From contig JAVJSF010000009.1 in assembly GCA_040219555.1 (NCBI GenBank), positions 62,001-126,000 on the forward strand: DNA of 64,000 nucleotides, read 5' to 3'. Of the stretch, positions 33,563 to 41,958 are shown in pieces. Below the pieces are notes generated by a model. The model was not told the DNA's origin. It ran no database searches and saw only the letters and a list, made by a program, of their open reading frames with translations. The position numbers and the translations under genes are program-made. The DNA comes from JAVJSF01 sp040219555 (lineage in GTDB: Bacteria > Actinomycetota > Thermoleophilia > Miltoncostaeales > Miltoncostaeaceae). Position 1 is the first letter of the stretch. Every line of letters begins with the position of its first letter.

Positions 33563-35259
33563 CAGGTGAGGCTGTACTCCGGGCCGGAGCCGCCCTCCGG
33601 CGGGGTGAGGCGGCCGCCCTTGGCGGTGATCGCGCCGCACTGCACGCAGTTGGAGGCGTTCACCTTCACCGTGACCTTCCCGTTGGTCGCCGAGCCCTCA
33701 TCCACCTCGTAGACCTTGGCCGGGCACATCGCCTCCCAGGCGACGGCCAGGTCCTTCGGAACCTCGGTCTCGAGCCGGATGTGGCTGGGCTGGTCGTCGC
33801 GTGTGGCGTTGCCCGACAGGAACACCGACGACAGCTTGTCGAAGATGTACTGGCCGTCGGGGGCCGGGTAGTTCTTGCCGGCGTCGCCGATGAAGACCCG
33901 CTCGTCGGCGTCGGCCTTGGCGCGGATGCGCTTGCGCGGCAGGCGGCCGAAGCTGGCCGTGGCCATGCCGTGGATCATGCCTCCGTAGATGAAGCCCTTC
34001 TGGAAGGCCGGGCGGATGTTGCGCGTCTTCCAGAGGTCCTTCCAGACCTCGGAGTCCTGGATGCCCTTGGTGTAGCCCCACAGGCCGCTGGGCTCGGTGG
34101 CCTTGCCGGCCTTCAGCGAGTCGTAGATGGCGTCGCCGGCGATCATCCCCGAGCGGATCGCGTAGTTGACGCCCTTCAGGGCCGCCATGTCCACGAATCC
34201 GGCCGAGTCGCCCACCAGCACCGCGCCGGGCACGTGCATGCGGCTGGGAAGGCCCCACAGGCCGCCGCCGGGGATGGTCTTGGCGCCCCAGGCGACGCGC
34301 TCGCCGCCGTCCAGGATCTCGCGGATGAACGGGTGGGTCTTGAACTGCTGCATGACGTCGTGGAGCGAGAGCGTGGCGTCGGCGTAGTCCAGGCCGATCA
34401 CGAACCCGAGCGAGATCATGTCGTCGCCCATCGGGTACAGCCACGAGCCGCCGTACTCGCGGTACTTGGTGCGGAAGCGCAGCGGCCACCCCAGGGTGTG
34501 GATGAGGCTCTTGAGCGGCTTCGGGACCTTCCAGACCTCCTTGACCCCGAGCTCCCAGGTGCGGGTGCTGTCGCGGTCGAGGTCGTAGTAGTGGCGCGCC
34601 ACCGAGGCCAGGTGGCCGGGGGTGCCCTCGGCCAGGACGGTGACCTGCGCGTGCACCTCGGCGCCCGGCTCGAAGGCGCCCAGCTGCTCGCCCTCCTTGC
34701 CGCGACCCTTGTCGCCGGTGACGATCCCCTTCACGCAGTTGCGCTCGAGGAGCAGCTTCTGGGCGTCGGTCTCGGGGAGCATGAAGGCCCCGAGCTCCTC
34801 GGCCTGCTCGCTCATCCAGCGCGCGAGCTGGCTGACCGAGATCACCCAGTTGCCGTGGTTCATCATCTGCGGCGGCGGGGGGATGCGGATCTTGCCCTTG
34901 GGCCGCATGAGGTACACGGCCTCCTTCTCGACCTCCCAGTAGTGCGGGATGTCCGAGGGGGCGACCTCCGGGAAGAGCTCCTTGATGGGGCCGGGCTTCA
35001 TCACGGCGCCCGAGAGCAGGTGCGAACCGGGGTTCTTGCCCTTGTCGGCGACGGCGATCGGCACCTCGCCCAGCTGCTCGGCCAGGGCCGGGTCCTCGGC
35101 CAGGCGCTGGCCCAGGCGGACCGCGGTGGCGAGGCCGGCCGGCCCGGCGCCCACGATCAGTACGCCCACATCGATGCGCTCGTCCTCGGCGGCCGCGGGC
35201 GGCGTGATGTGGTCGGAGGGCTCGAAGGGCGGCGGATAGTCAGCCGGGAGTGTGCTCAT
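33562..35259 (-). CDS. Electron-transfer flavoprotein:quinone oxidoreductase-like flavoprotein
   Basis: ATG 35259 gives 565 residues. Residues about 33-50 form the FAD-binding GAGPAGLATAVRL motif. Family signatures follow: PGSHLLSGAVM, YREYGGSWLYPMGDD, and VLVGDSAGFVDMAALKGVNY. The C-terminal Fe-S region has Cys512 (CPAKVYEV), Cys538 and Cys541 (NCVQC), but the last cysteine of the canonical CxxCxxC is Ile544 (CGAI), so only three of four cluster ligands remain. It probably accepts electrons from ETF during fatty or amino acid oxidation and passes them to quinone at the membrane. A cluster or a different ligand must be assumed. The promoter TAGGCT lies 41 bases upstream. Confidence 0.9.
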   Translation of the reverse strand: MSTLPADYPPPFEPSDHITPPAAAEDERIDVGVLIVGAGPAGLATAVRLGQRLAEDPALAEQLGEVPIAVADKGKNPGSHLLSGAVMKPGPIKELFPEVAPSDIPHYWEVEKEAVYLMRPKGKIRIPPPPQMMNHGNWVISVSQLARWMSEQAEELGAFMLPETDAQKLLLERNCVKGIVTGDKGRGKEGEQLGAFEPGAEVHAQVTVLAEGTPGHLASVARHYYDLDRDSTRTWELGVKEVWKVPKPLKSLIHTLGWPLRFRTKYREYGGSWLYPMGDDMISLGFVIGLDYADATLSLHDVMQQFKTHPFIREILDGGERVAWGAKTIPGGGLWGLPSRMHVPGAVLVGDSAGFVDMAALKGVNYAIRSGMIAGDAIYDSLKAGKATEPSGLWGYTKGIQDSEVWKDLWKTRNIRPAFQKGFIYGGMIHGMATASFGRLPRKRIRAKADADERVFIGDAGKNYPAPDGQYIFDKLSSVFLSGNATRDDQPSHIRLETEVPKDLAVAWEAMCPAKVYEVDEGSATNGKVTVKVNASNCVQCGAITAKGGRLTPPEGGSGPEYSLT

Positions 35260-35411
35260 GCGGAGGCTCGCTGGGCTCGGTGGTCACGTCTCGACTGATT
35301 AGCCTACCGGGCGCCACGGGGAACGGTCACACGCCGGGGCGGGGCCGAAGGACCCCGAAGGCGAGCGGCCTCGGCGCAGGTCGAGTGACCCCGCAACCCG
35401 AGGAGGAGCCC

Positions 35412-35921
35412 ATGCCCACATCCCCCCCGCGCGCCAGCCGCTGGTTCCTGCCCGAGCCGGTGCCCGACGAGCACGTCGACGCGATCCTGGAGGCCGCGCG
35501 GTGGACCGGCTCGGCCCGCAACCGTCAGCCGTGGCGCTTCGCGGTGGTCACCGACGCCGCGCTGCGCGCGGACCTGGCCCGCTTGGGCGGCTACGCCCAG
35601 CACCTGGCCGGCGCCCCGCTGGTGATCGGGATCGCGGTGGACGAGCGCAGCGGGGACGACGCCCACTTCGACGCCGGCCGAGCCGCCCAGGTGCTGATGG
35701 GCGCCGCCGCCGAGCTGGGCTACGGCACCTGCCCGGCCACCCTCTTCCCCACCGCCAACGCCGACGAGGCGGCGGCGCTGGCGGGACTCGCCACGCCGTG
35801 GCGGATGCGCTGGGCGCTGTCGGTGGGGCGGCCGGCGCCGGCGCCGGCCGGGAGCGCCGGCCGGCCGAGCGCGATCCCTACAGGGCGCCTCCCGCTGGAG
35901 GAGATCGTGGTGCGCCCGTAG
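35412..35921 (+). CDS. Nitroreductase-family protein
   Basis: ATG 35412 has an AGGAGGAG site six bases away. The 169-residue protein shows the FMN-nitroreductase layout: VDAILEAARWTGSARNRQPWRFAVV near the N-terminus is the typical flavin-binding motif (S-N-Q-P-W). It is followed by VIGIAVDERSG and a central segment with AAQVLMGAAAELGYGTCPATL. It is shorter than usual (about 200 residues). It would reduce a small nitro or quinone compound with NAD(P)H. The 3' end overlaps the convergent EamA gene frame by 202 bases. Confidence 0.85.
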   Translation: MPTSPPRASRWFLPEPVPDEHVDAILEAARWTGSARNRQPWRFAVVTDAALRADLARLGGYAQHLAGAPLVIGIAVDERSGDDAHFDAGRAAQVLMGAAAELGYGTCPATLFPTANADEAAALAGLATPWRMRWALSVGRPAPAPAGSAGRPSAIPTGRLPLEEIVVRP

Positions 35922-36820
35922 CGACGCGGGGCGCTGGGGACGCCCTCGCGGGCCAGCATCGCCAGCGCCCCCACCACCAGCAGGCCCCCCAGCGCGCGCG
36001 CGGGCCCCAGCGGCTCGGCGAACAGCAGCACGCCGCCGAGCGCCGTGGCCAGCGGCTCGGCCGTCATGAGCATGCTGGCGCGGGCCGGGCCGACCTGGCG
36101 CGTGCCGGCCACGAACGCCGACAGCGGGACGACCGTGCCGGCCACCACCAGCAGGGCCATCAGCGCCCAGGCGCCACCCGAGCCCGGGGCGCCCAGCCCG
36201 CCGGTGGCTGCGCCGGCCAGCGCCACGGCGCCCGCGCACCCCGCGGCCACCAGCGCGGCCACGCCCACCGGATCCTCGCCGCGCGCCACCAGCGCCGAGG
36301 CCAGCACGAAGCCGGCCAGGCAGACCGCGGCCGATCCGGCCAACGCTGCGCCGGCGGCGTCCACGGCGCCGGCGCCACCCGCCAGCAGGACCAGGGCCAG
36401 GCCGCCGAGGGCGGCGAGCCCCGCCGCCGAGCGCCGCGGGGTGAGGCGCTCCATCCCGAGCGCCGCCGCCACGATCAGCACCACCAGCGGGTAGGCGTAG
36501 GCCAGGAGCGAGGCCATGCCGGCGTCCAGGCGCGTGAGCGAGGAGAAGTACAGACCGGTGGCCGGGGCGTAGAAGAGGGCTCCGAGCGCGAGACCCGCCA
36601 GCACGGTGCGGGCCGAGGGCCGGCCGGCGCCGCGCACCGCGGCGAGCGCGGCCAGCACCACCGCCGCCAGGCCGAAGCGCGTGGCCAGCGTGCCCGCGAC
36701 GCCGAGACCCCCGTCCAGGAGCTCCTTGGCCACCAGCGAGGCGCCGGCGTAGCCGAGGGCCGCCACCAGCACCAGCAGCGCCCCGATCCGGCGCGCGCGC
36801 AGGTCTCGCCACCGCTCCAC
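35720..36820 (-). CDS. EamA-family membrane transporter with extended C-terminus
   Basis: The start is GTG 36820 (VERWRDLRARRIGALLVLV); a GTG at 36826 and an ATG at 36925 are other options. The core of about 300 residues has the EamA (DMT) pattern of ten membrane helices in two repeats, including GALFYAPATGLYFSSLTRLD and ALLVVAGTVVPLSAFVAGTR. After the last helix the frame stays open for another 67 residues of Arg/Ser-rich sequence, antisense to the nitroreductase gene. The tail may be true or a chance lack of stops. It is divergent from the LysR gene, which may regulate it. The substrate is unknown, likely a small metabolite. Confidence 0.85.
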   Translation of the reverse strand: MERWRDLRARRIGALLVLVAALGYAGASLVAKELLDGGLGVAGTLATRFGLAAVVLAALAAVRGAGRPSARTVLAGLALGALFYAPATGLYFSSLTRLDAGMASLLAYAYPLVVLIVAAALGMERLTPRRSAAGLAALGGLALVLLAGGAGAVDAAGAALAGSAAVCLAGFVLASALVARGEDPVGVAALVAAGCAGAVALAGAATGGLGAPGSGGAWALMALLVVAGTVVPLSAFVAGTRQVGPARASMLMTAEPLATALGGVLLFAEPLGPARALGGLLVVGALAMLAREGVPSAPRRYGRTTISSSGRRPVGIALGRPALPAGAGAGRPTDSAQRIRHGVASPASAAASSALAVGKRVAGQVP

Positions 36821-36924
36821 CCCGACCCCCGTCCTCGCGCTGCCCGCGCCCCGGGGCGCGGCCGAGCCGCCGACGCTACGCCGCCCCCTGGCATCGCGCC
36901 ATCCTGGGTTGACTTGCCATCCCA

Positions 36925-36930
36925 TAGGCT
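36925..36930 (+). promoter_or_regulatory. -10 element TAGGCT for the LysR gene
   Basis: TAGGCT ends six bases before ATG 36937, which predicts a leaderless message. TTGACT at 36909-36914 is too near for a standard -35. Confidence 0.5.
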
Positions 36931-36936
36931 GCGGCT

Positions 36937-37851
36937 ATGACCATCCAGCAACTGCGCTACGTGCTCGCCGCGCTCGAGCACGGATCGATCTCGGCCGCCG
37001 CACAGGCGCTGCGCCTGGCCCAGCCCTCGCTGAGCGAGCAGATCCGGGCGCTGGAGGGCGAGCTGGGCGTCGCGCTGTTCGCGCGCACCTCCCGCGGACT
37101 GGTGGCCACGGAGGCGATGAGGGCGATGCGGCCCCACGCCGAGCGGGTGCTGGCCGAGGTGGACGCCCTGCGCGACAGCGTGGCCGCGGTGCGCGAGGTG
37201 CGCGGCGGGACGGTCTCGTTCGGCACCTTCGGCTTCGCCGGCGACTACCTGCTGGGCGACCTGGTGGCCGAGATGCGCGCGCGCCACCCGGAGGTGCGCG
37301 TGCGGCTGGTGGGACGCAACTCGGCCGACGTGGCCGATGGGGTGCGCTCCGGCGCGCTGGAGGCCGGCCTGGTGGTGCTCCCGGTGGACGACAGTGGCCT
37401 GGACGTGCGCCCGGTGTTCCGCGAGGAGGTGCTCTATGCCAGCGCCGACCCCAGCCGCGTCGCGCGGCCGGTAACCATGGCCGACCTCGCGGTGGCGCCG
37501 CTGATCCTCTGTGACGCCGGCTATGCCAACCGCGACCCGCTGCGCCTGCAGGTGGCCGCCCGGGCCCAGGAGGCCGGCATCATGCTGACGCCGGTCATCG
37601 AGGTGGAGGAACTGTGGACGGCGCTCGACCTGGCCGCGCGCGGCCTGGGGGACACCATCGTGGGCGCCGCGGTCACCCTGCGCCGGGGCTTCCCCCGCCG
37701 GCTGGGGACGGTGGGCTTCGCCGAGCCGCTGCAGGACGTGATCGCGGTGGTCGGCCGGCGGGGCGCGCCGCTCTCGCCGGCCACGCGGGCCCTGGTGGGC
37801 CTGGCCGAGCGGCGGCTGGAGGAACTGGCCGGCCGGATGCGGGGCGCGTGA
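36937..37851 (+). CDS. LysR-family transcriptional regulator
   Basis: ATG 36937 gives 304 residues. The N-terminal winged helix has TIQQLRYVLAALEHGSISAA and QALRLAQPSLSEQIRALE, followed by the linker helix and a periplasmic-binding-protein-like effector domain (VSFGTFGFAGDYLLGDLVA onward). It is divergent from the EamA transporter gene, a common layout for LysR regulators and their targets. The effector is unknown. Confidence 0.93.
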   Translation: MTIQQLRYVLAALEHGSISAAAQALRLAQPSLSEQIRALEGELGVALFARTSRGLVATEAMRAMRPHAERVLAEVDALRDSVAAVREVRGGTVSFGTFGFAGDYLLGDLVAEMRARHPEVRVRLVGRNSADVADGVRSGALEAGLVVLPVDDSGLDVRPVFREEVLYASADPSRVARPVTMADLAVAPLILCDAGYANRDPLRLQVAARAQEAGIMLTPVIEVEELWTALDLAARGLGDTIVGAAVTLRRGFPRRLGTVGFAEPLQDVIAVVGRRGAPLSPATRALVGLAERRLEELAGRMRGA

Positions 37852-37893
37852 CGGCGCGATCGTCCGTGGGGTCGCTGGCCCAGTGGGGCATGC

Positions 37894-37919
37894 AAAAAGC
37901 CCCGCAAATGCAGGGCTTT
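37894..37919 (-). terminator. Intrinsic terminator of tRNA-Ala
   Basis: In minus-strand RNA, AAAGCCCUGC pairs with GCGGGGCUUU around AUUU (10 base pairs, one U-G pair), followed by U residues. It lies eight bases after the tRNA 3' end. The hairpin is better on the minus strand, where the mismatch becomes a wobble, which supports its direction. Confidence 0.85.
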
Positions 37920-37926
37920 CACGAGG

Positions 37927-37999
37927 TGGAGCATAGCGGATTCGAACCGCTGACCTCCTGGGTGCGATCCAGGCGCTCTCCCAACTGAGCTAATGCCCC
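37927..37999 (-). tRNA. tRNA-Ala (anticodon CGC)
   Basis: This is a 73-base tRNA with acceptor stem GGGGCAT/ATGCTCC, discriminator A, D-arm TAGCTCAGTTGGGAGAGC and T-loop TTCGAAT. The anticodon CGC lies at 37964-37966 (minus strand) within loop ATCGCAC. It reads GCG alanine codons, which are frequent here. CCA is not completely encoded. Confidence 0.95.
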
Positions 38000-38097
38000 G
38001 GGGCGCAGAACCATACCGCGCCGGCGCGGAGCGCGTCGAGGGCGCCGAGGGCGCGTGGCGACGCCGCCATCGCCGCCGCGGGCGCGCCCGGCGGCGA

Positions 38098-38103
38098 TAC
38101 GCT
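38098..38103 (+). promoter_or_regulatory. -10 element TACGCT for the PHP phosphatase gene
   Basis: TACGCT ends eight bases before ATG 38112, again fitting a leaderless message. No ribosome site precedes the ATG. Confidence 0.4.
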
Positions 38104-38111
38104 GCCGGTCG

Positions 38112-38975
38112 ATGATCGACCTCCACACCCACCTGCTCCCCGACATCGACGACGGGCCCGACTGGCTGCCCGAGTCGCTGGCCATGGCCCGCGCCGCCCA
38201 CGCGGGCGGGACGCGCACCATGGTCTGCACGCCGCACATGATCGAGCACTACCCCACCGAGCCCGCCGCGGTGCACGAGACGGTGGTGAGCGTGCAGGCG
38301 GCCCTGACCGAGGCCGGTCTCGACATGACGCTGGTGCCGGGGGGCGAGATCGACATCGCCCATCTGGCGACCATGAGCGACGAGGACCTGCGGCTCGCCA
38401 GCATCGGCGGCCGCAGGCGCTGGCTGCTGCTGGAGATGCCCTACCGGGGCTGGCCGGTGGACTTCGGCGGCCTGCTGGACCGCCTGGAGATCCGCGGGTA
38501 CGGGGTGATCCTGGCCCACCCCGAGCGCGCCGACGCCGTGCAGCGCCACCCGGACCGCATGCGCGAGTTGCTGGGGCGGGGCGCGCTGGTGCAGCTCACC
38601 GCCGGCTCGTTCCTGGGCGAGTACGGGCCGCAGGCCCGACGGATGGCCCGGACGCTGCTGTCGGGCGGGATGGCCCACTTCCTGGCCAGCGACGCCCACG
38701 GCCCCGGGCCCAGGCGCGGCCCGGGGCTGCGCGAGGGCCTCGAGGCCGCCGCGGAGGCCGTGCGGGCGGAGGTCGCGGAGCTGGAGTGGATGGTGCAGGA
38801 CGGACCGGCCGCGGTGCTGGCCGGCGGCGAGGTGCGGCCACCGCGCATCGGCCGCGCCCGGCGGATCACGCCCGACCCGGAGCGCCCGCCGCCCCGGAGT
38901 GCCACCGACCACCCCCCGGGGGGGCGCCGCCGTGGCGGGCCAGGTTCCACTCCCAGGCGGCCCACGCGCTCCTGA
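38112..38975 (+). CDS. PHP-family tyrosine phosphatase (CpsB/YwqE-like)
   Basis: ATG 38112 gives 287 residues beginning MIDLHTHLLPDIDDGP, the metal-binding PHP signature. Further motifs are VCTPHMIEHYP, PGGEIDI, ILAHPERADAV and ASDAHGPGPR. These match Mn-dependent protein-tyrosine phosphatases of capsule and exopolysaccharide loci. No tyrosine kinase or polymerase gene is beside it, but galE follows on the other strand. The last 40 residues are Pro/Arg/Gly-rich and overlap galE by 110 bases, so the tail may be dispensable. Confidence 0.9.
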   Translation: MIDLHTHLLPDIDDGPDWLPESLAMARAAHAGGTRTMVCTPHMIEHYPTEPAAVHETVVSVQAALTEAGLDMTLVPGGEIDIAHLATMSDEDLRLASIGGRRRWLLLEMPYRGWPVDFGGLLDRLEIRGYGVILAHPERADAVQRHPDRMRELLGRGALVQLTAGSFLGEYGPQARRMARTLLSGGMAHFLASDAHGPGPRRGPGLREGLEAAAEAVRAEVAELEWMVQDGPAAVLAGGEVRPPRIGRARRITPDPERPPPRSATDHPPGGRRRGGPGSTPRRPTRS

Positions 38976-39900
38976 CCATCGCGTCCAGATCGTGCCGCGC
39001 GGTCCAGCCCAGCTCCGCCCGGATGCGATCGACCGCCCCCACGATGCGGGCCGGGTCGCCAGCGCGGCGGGGGCCCTCCACCGGGGCCAGGGCGATGCCG
39101 GTCTCGCGCGCGATGGCGTCGAGCACCTGGCGCACCGACGAGCCCACGCCGCGGCCGACGTTGTAGGCCGGCGCCAGCGCGCTGCCGGCATCCAGCGCGC
39201 GCGCGGCGGCCACGTGGGCGTCGGCCAGGTCCACCACGTGGATGTAGTCGCGCACGCAGGTGCCGTCCGGGGTGGGGTAGTCGGTACCGTTGATGGTCGG
39301 CGCCTCGCCGGCGCTGAGCATGCGGAACACCCGCGGAAAGAGGTTGTGCGGGCTGTGGTCGGCGATCTCAGGCGGCCCCGATCCGCACACGTTGAAGTAC
39401 CGCAGGCTGGTGTGGCGCAGGGCCGGGCGGGTGCGGGCGACATCGCGCAGCAGCCACTCGCTGATGACCTTGCTCTGCCCATAGGGGCTCTCGGGCGCCG
39501 GCGGGGTGTCCTCGTCCACCAGCTCCCGCTGCGGCGTGCCGTACCACGAGGCCGACGAGGAGAACAGCACGCGGTCGATCCCTCGCCGGGCGACGGCCTC
39601 CATCAGCACCTGCATGCCCGTGACGTTCGCGTGGAAGAACTCCAGCGGGCGCTGCACCGAGACGCCGGCGTACTTCAGGCCGGCCAGATGGAGCACCCCG
39701 GTCGCTCCCCGGTCGAGCGCCGCGTCGACGGCCGCCGGGTCGGCGACCGAGCCCTCCACCAGTGGCACATCGTCGGGGACGTACTCGCGGTAGCCGGTGC
39801 TGAGGTCGTCCAGGACGACCACGGGGGTCCCGGCCGCGCGCAGGGCGCGCGCGATGTGGGCTCCGATGTAGCCGGCGCCTCCGGTGAGAAGCCAGGTCAG
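38866..39900 (-). CDS. galE: UDP-glucose 4-epimerase
   Basis: The enzyme interconverts UDP-glucose and UDP-galactose. The Rossmann motif TGGAGYIGAHIARAL, the strand VVVLDDLSTGY, the catalytic SSSASWYG and YGQSK (Tyr-x-x-x-Lys), and the NVGRGVGSSVRQVLDAI segment are present. The only standard in-frame start is GTG 39939, which has no ribosome site. CTG 39900 is preceded by GGGAG at five-base spacing and gives the usual N-terminus (MTWLLTGGAGYIGAH). I therefore place the start at CTG, giving 344 residues. It may supply sugar nucleotides for envelope polysaccharide. It overlaps the PHP gene end by 110 bases. Confidence 0.93.
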   Translation of the reverse strand: MTWLLTGGAGYIGAHIARALRAAGTPVVVLDDLSTGYREYVPDDVPLVEGSVADPAAVDAALDRGATGVLHLAGLKYAGVSVQRPLEFFHANVTGMQVLMEAVARRGIDRVLFSSSASWYGTPQRELVDEDTPPAPESPYGQSKVISEWLLRDVARTRPALRHTSLRYFNVCGSGPPEIADHSPHNLFPRVFRMLSAGEAPTINGTDYPTPDGTCVRDYIHVVDLADAHVAAARALDAGSALAPAYNVGRGVGSSVRQVLDAIARETGIALAPVEGPRRAGDPARIVGAVDRIRAELGWTARHDLDAMVRSAWAAWEWNLARHGGAPPGGGRWHSGAAGAPGRA

Positions 39901-40001
39901 GGGGTCTCCCGCGGTCGGTGTGGGAACGCCGGCCCGCACGGCCGGCGCTGGTACCGTTGGCGCATGCTACGGCTGCGCGCCAGACCGGGAGGACCGGGCC
40001 G

Positions 40002-40178
40002 ATGAGGACCCACGGCGAGGGCCGCGCCCAGCCGAGCGTCCTGGCCCGGCTGGCCGCCGAGAACCAGGGGCGCGTCGCCCCGCTCACGCCTCCCCGGGGC
40101 ACCCGCCTGGTGGGCTGGATCCTCTGCGTGGGGCTGGCGGTGGGGACCGTGGTGGCCGCCGTCCGCGTCCCCCTATGA
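40002..40178 (+). CDS. Small single-pass membrane protein upstream of tmk
   Basis: ATG 40002 follows GGGAGGA. The 58-residue product has a polar N-terminus (SVLARLAAENQGRVAPLTPP) and one transmembrane helix near the C-terminus (LVGWILCVGLAVGTVVAAVRV). The stop overlaps the tmk start (ATGA), so it is coupled to thymidylate kinase. I do not recognise the family. A real gene is likely because of the ribosome site and overlap, but its short length keeps confidence moderate. Confidence 0.6.
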   Translation: MRTHGEGRAQPSVLARLAAENQGRVAPLTPPRGTRLVGWILCVGLAVGTVVAAVRVPL

Positions 40179-40810
40179 GGGCCACGGGCCGCTTCATCAG
40201 CTTCGAGGGGGTGGACGGCAGCGGCAAGAGCACGCAGGCCGCCCTGCTGGCCCAGGCGCTCGAGGAGCGGGGCGAGCGCGTGGTGCGCACCCGCGAGCCC
40301 GGCGGCACGCCGCTGGGTGAGGCCCTGCGGGGGGTGCTCCTGGCCACGGACGCGGCCTCCATCGGGCCGCTCGCCGAGATGCACCTGTTCGCGGCGGCCC
40401 GCGCGCAACTGGTGAGCGAGGTGATCGGCCCGGCCCTGGCCGGCGGCGCGTGGGTGGTGGCCGACCGGTTCGTCGACTCCTCACTGGCCTATCAGGGGGT
40501 GGCACGGAGCCTGGGGGTCACCGAGGTGTTGGCGGCCAACATGGCCGCCGTCGACCATCACCTGCCGGCGCTGACGGTGGTCCTGACCATGGGTACCGAG
40601 GAGGCCGCCGGGCGTCGCGGGGGCCAGCCGGCCGACCGGATCGAGAACGAGGGCGAGTTGCTTCAGCGGCGCGTGGCCGAGGGCTACCGCGAGTTGCTGG
40701 ACCGCTTCCCCGTGCGACTGCGCGGCGTCGACGCCTCGGGCACGCCCACCGATGTCCACGCGCGGGTCTGGGCCGCGGTACGGGCGCTGCCAGAGGGGGC
40801 CGGCCTGTGA
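40175..40810 (+). CDS. tmk: Thymidylate kinase
   Basis: The enzyme phosphorylates dTMP to dTDP with ATP in the cytoplasm, a needed step for DNA synthesis. ATG 40175 gives 211 residues. The Walker A FEGVDGSGKST is at residues about 9-19, REPGGTPLGEALR follows, the DRFVDSSLAYQGVAR motif is present, and RIENEG near the C-terminal region completes the active site. The start overlaps the small membrane-protein gene and the stop overlaps the delta' gene (GTGA), a compact three-gene operon. Confidence 0.95.
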   Translation: MRATGRFISFEGVDGSGKSTQAALLAQALEERGERVVRTREPGGTPLGEALRGVLLATDAASIGPLAEMHLFAAARAQLVSEVIGPALAGGAWVVADRFVDSSLAYQGVARSLGVTEVLAANMAAVDHHLPALTVVLTMGTEEAAGRRGGQPADRIENEGELLQRRVAEGYRELLDRFPVRLRGVDASGTPTDVHARVWAAVRALPEGAGL

Positions 40811-41922
40811 TCTCGCTGCCCGAGCAGCCCCTGGCCGAGCGCATCCTGCGCGCCGGCCTGACGCGCGCCACCCCTCCGCAGCAGCTGTTGCTGTTCGGCC
40901 TGCCCGGCACCGGCAAGGGCGCGGCGGCGCACGAGCTCGCCTGGGCGCTCATGGATCCCGACGGCACGCACGAGCGCACCGAGGAGGCGCTGGACCTGTT
41001 CGTGGTGGAGGCCACCGGGAACGACATCCTCCTGGCGGACCTCGACCCGGGCCTGATGCACGTCGCGGCCCGCCCCATGGTGATGCGCCGGCGCGTGCTG
41101 ATCATCCCCAGCGCGGAGCGGCTCTCGGTGGCCAACGGGGCCGACCGCATCCTCAAGACGCTGGAGGAGCCGCCGCCGCTGGCCACCGTCATCCTCGTTA
41201 CGGACAGGGCCGATCACCTGATCCCCACCATCCGCTCGCGCTGCCTGCCGGTACCGTTCCGCTCGCCGGGCTGGAGCGCCATCGCCGCCCGCCTGGTGGC
41301 CCAGGGCGAGGAGCCGGCGGTGGCCGGGTCGCGGGCGCGCGCCGAGGGACCCCGTGCCGTGGAGGCGACCCCCACCCAGCGGGCGATGCGGCGCATCGGC
41401 GTGGAGCTGGGGCTGACGGCCCTCGCGGGCGACGGGGAGGCGCCCGGCGCCCGGGTGGCCGCGGTCCAGAAGCAGATGGAGGCCGCCGCCGCCGAGAACC
41501 CCTCCGATCAGCTGCGGCGCCTGCGCGACGAGGCGGCCGCCCTGGACGGCAAGCGCGGCGGGCGCACCGCGGCCAAGCGCGCCGAGGACCAGGAGAAGCG
41601 CGAGCGGAGGCGTCTGGTGACCGACGGCTGGCGGGACGTCTTCGCCTCGGCCGCCGGCGTGGCCGCCGACGCCCTGGCGCTCTCGGTGGGCGCCGAGCGG
41701 GCGGTGCGCCACACCGACCGCCTGGACGACCTGCGCGCCGCGGCGGCGCCCGAGCACCAGGAGTTCCTCATCCGCACGATCGAGGAACTCCAGCTCGCGG
41801 TGGCGAACCTGCCCCTGAACCCGCGCGAGGACGTCAACGCCGAGGCGACACTCATCCGGATCGAGCTGGCGCGCCACGGGCAGATGGGGCCGCTGGTGCC
41901 GCACGGGCGACCTCCGGCCTGA
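40807..41922 (+). CDS. holB: DNA polymerase III delta' subunit (clamp loader)
   Basis: GTG 40807 overlaps the tmk stop. The 371-residue protein has a P-loop (FGLPGTGKG), the sensor segment GADRILKTLEEPPPLATVIL, and VTDRADHLIPTIRSRC with the SRC motif of the clamp-loader family. It would take part in loading the sliding clamp. Unusually, the four-cysteine zinc module normally found after Walker A is absent: no cysteine is visible there. The C-terminal third is a long charged helical domain. The tmk-holB order is common in bacteria. Confidence 0.9.
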   Translation: MISLPEQPLAERILRAGLTRATPPQQLLLFGLPGTGKGAAAHELAWALMDPDGTHERTEEALDLFVVEATGNDILLADLDPGLMHVAARPMVMRRRVLIIPSAERLSVANGADRILKTLEEPPPLATVILVTDRADHLIPTIRSRCLPVPFRSPGWSAIAARLVAQGEEPAVAGSRARAEGPRAVEATPTQRAMRRIGVELGLTALAGDGEAPGARVAAVQKQMEAAAAENPSDQLRRLRDEAAALDGKRGGRTAAKRAEDQEKRERRRLVTDGWRDVFASAAGVAADALALSVGAERAVRHTDRLDDLRAAAAPEHQEFLIRTIEELQLAVANLPLNPREDVNAEATLIRIELARHGQMGPLVPHGRPPA

Positions 41923-41958
41923 CCGGCGCGCCCGCGGCGGGCGCGCCGGCGCGGATCA

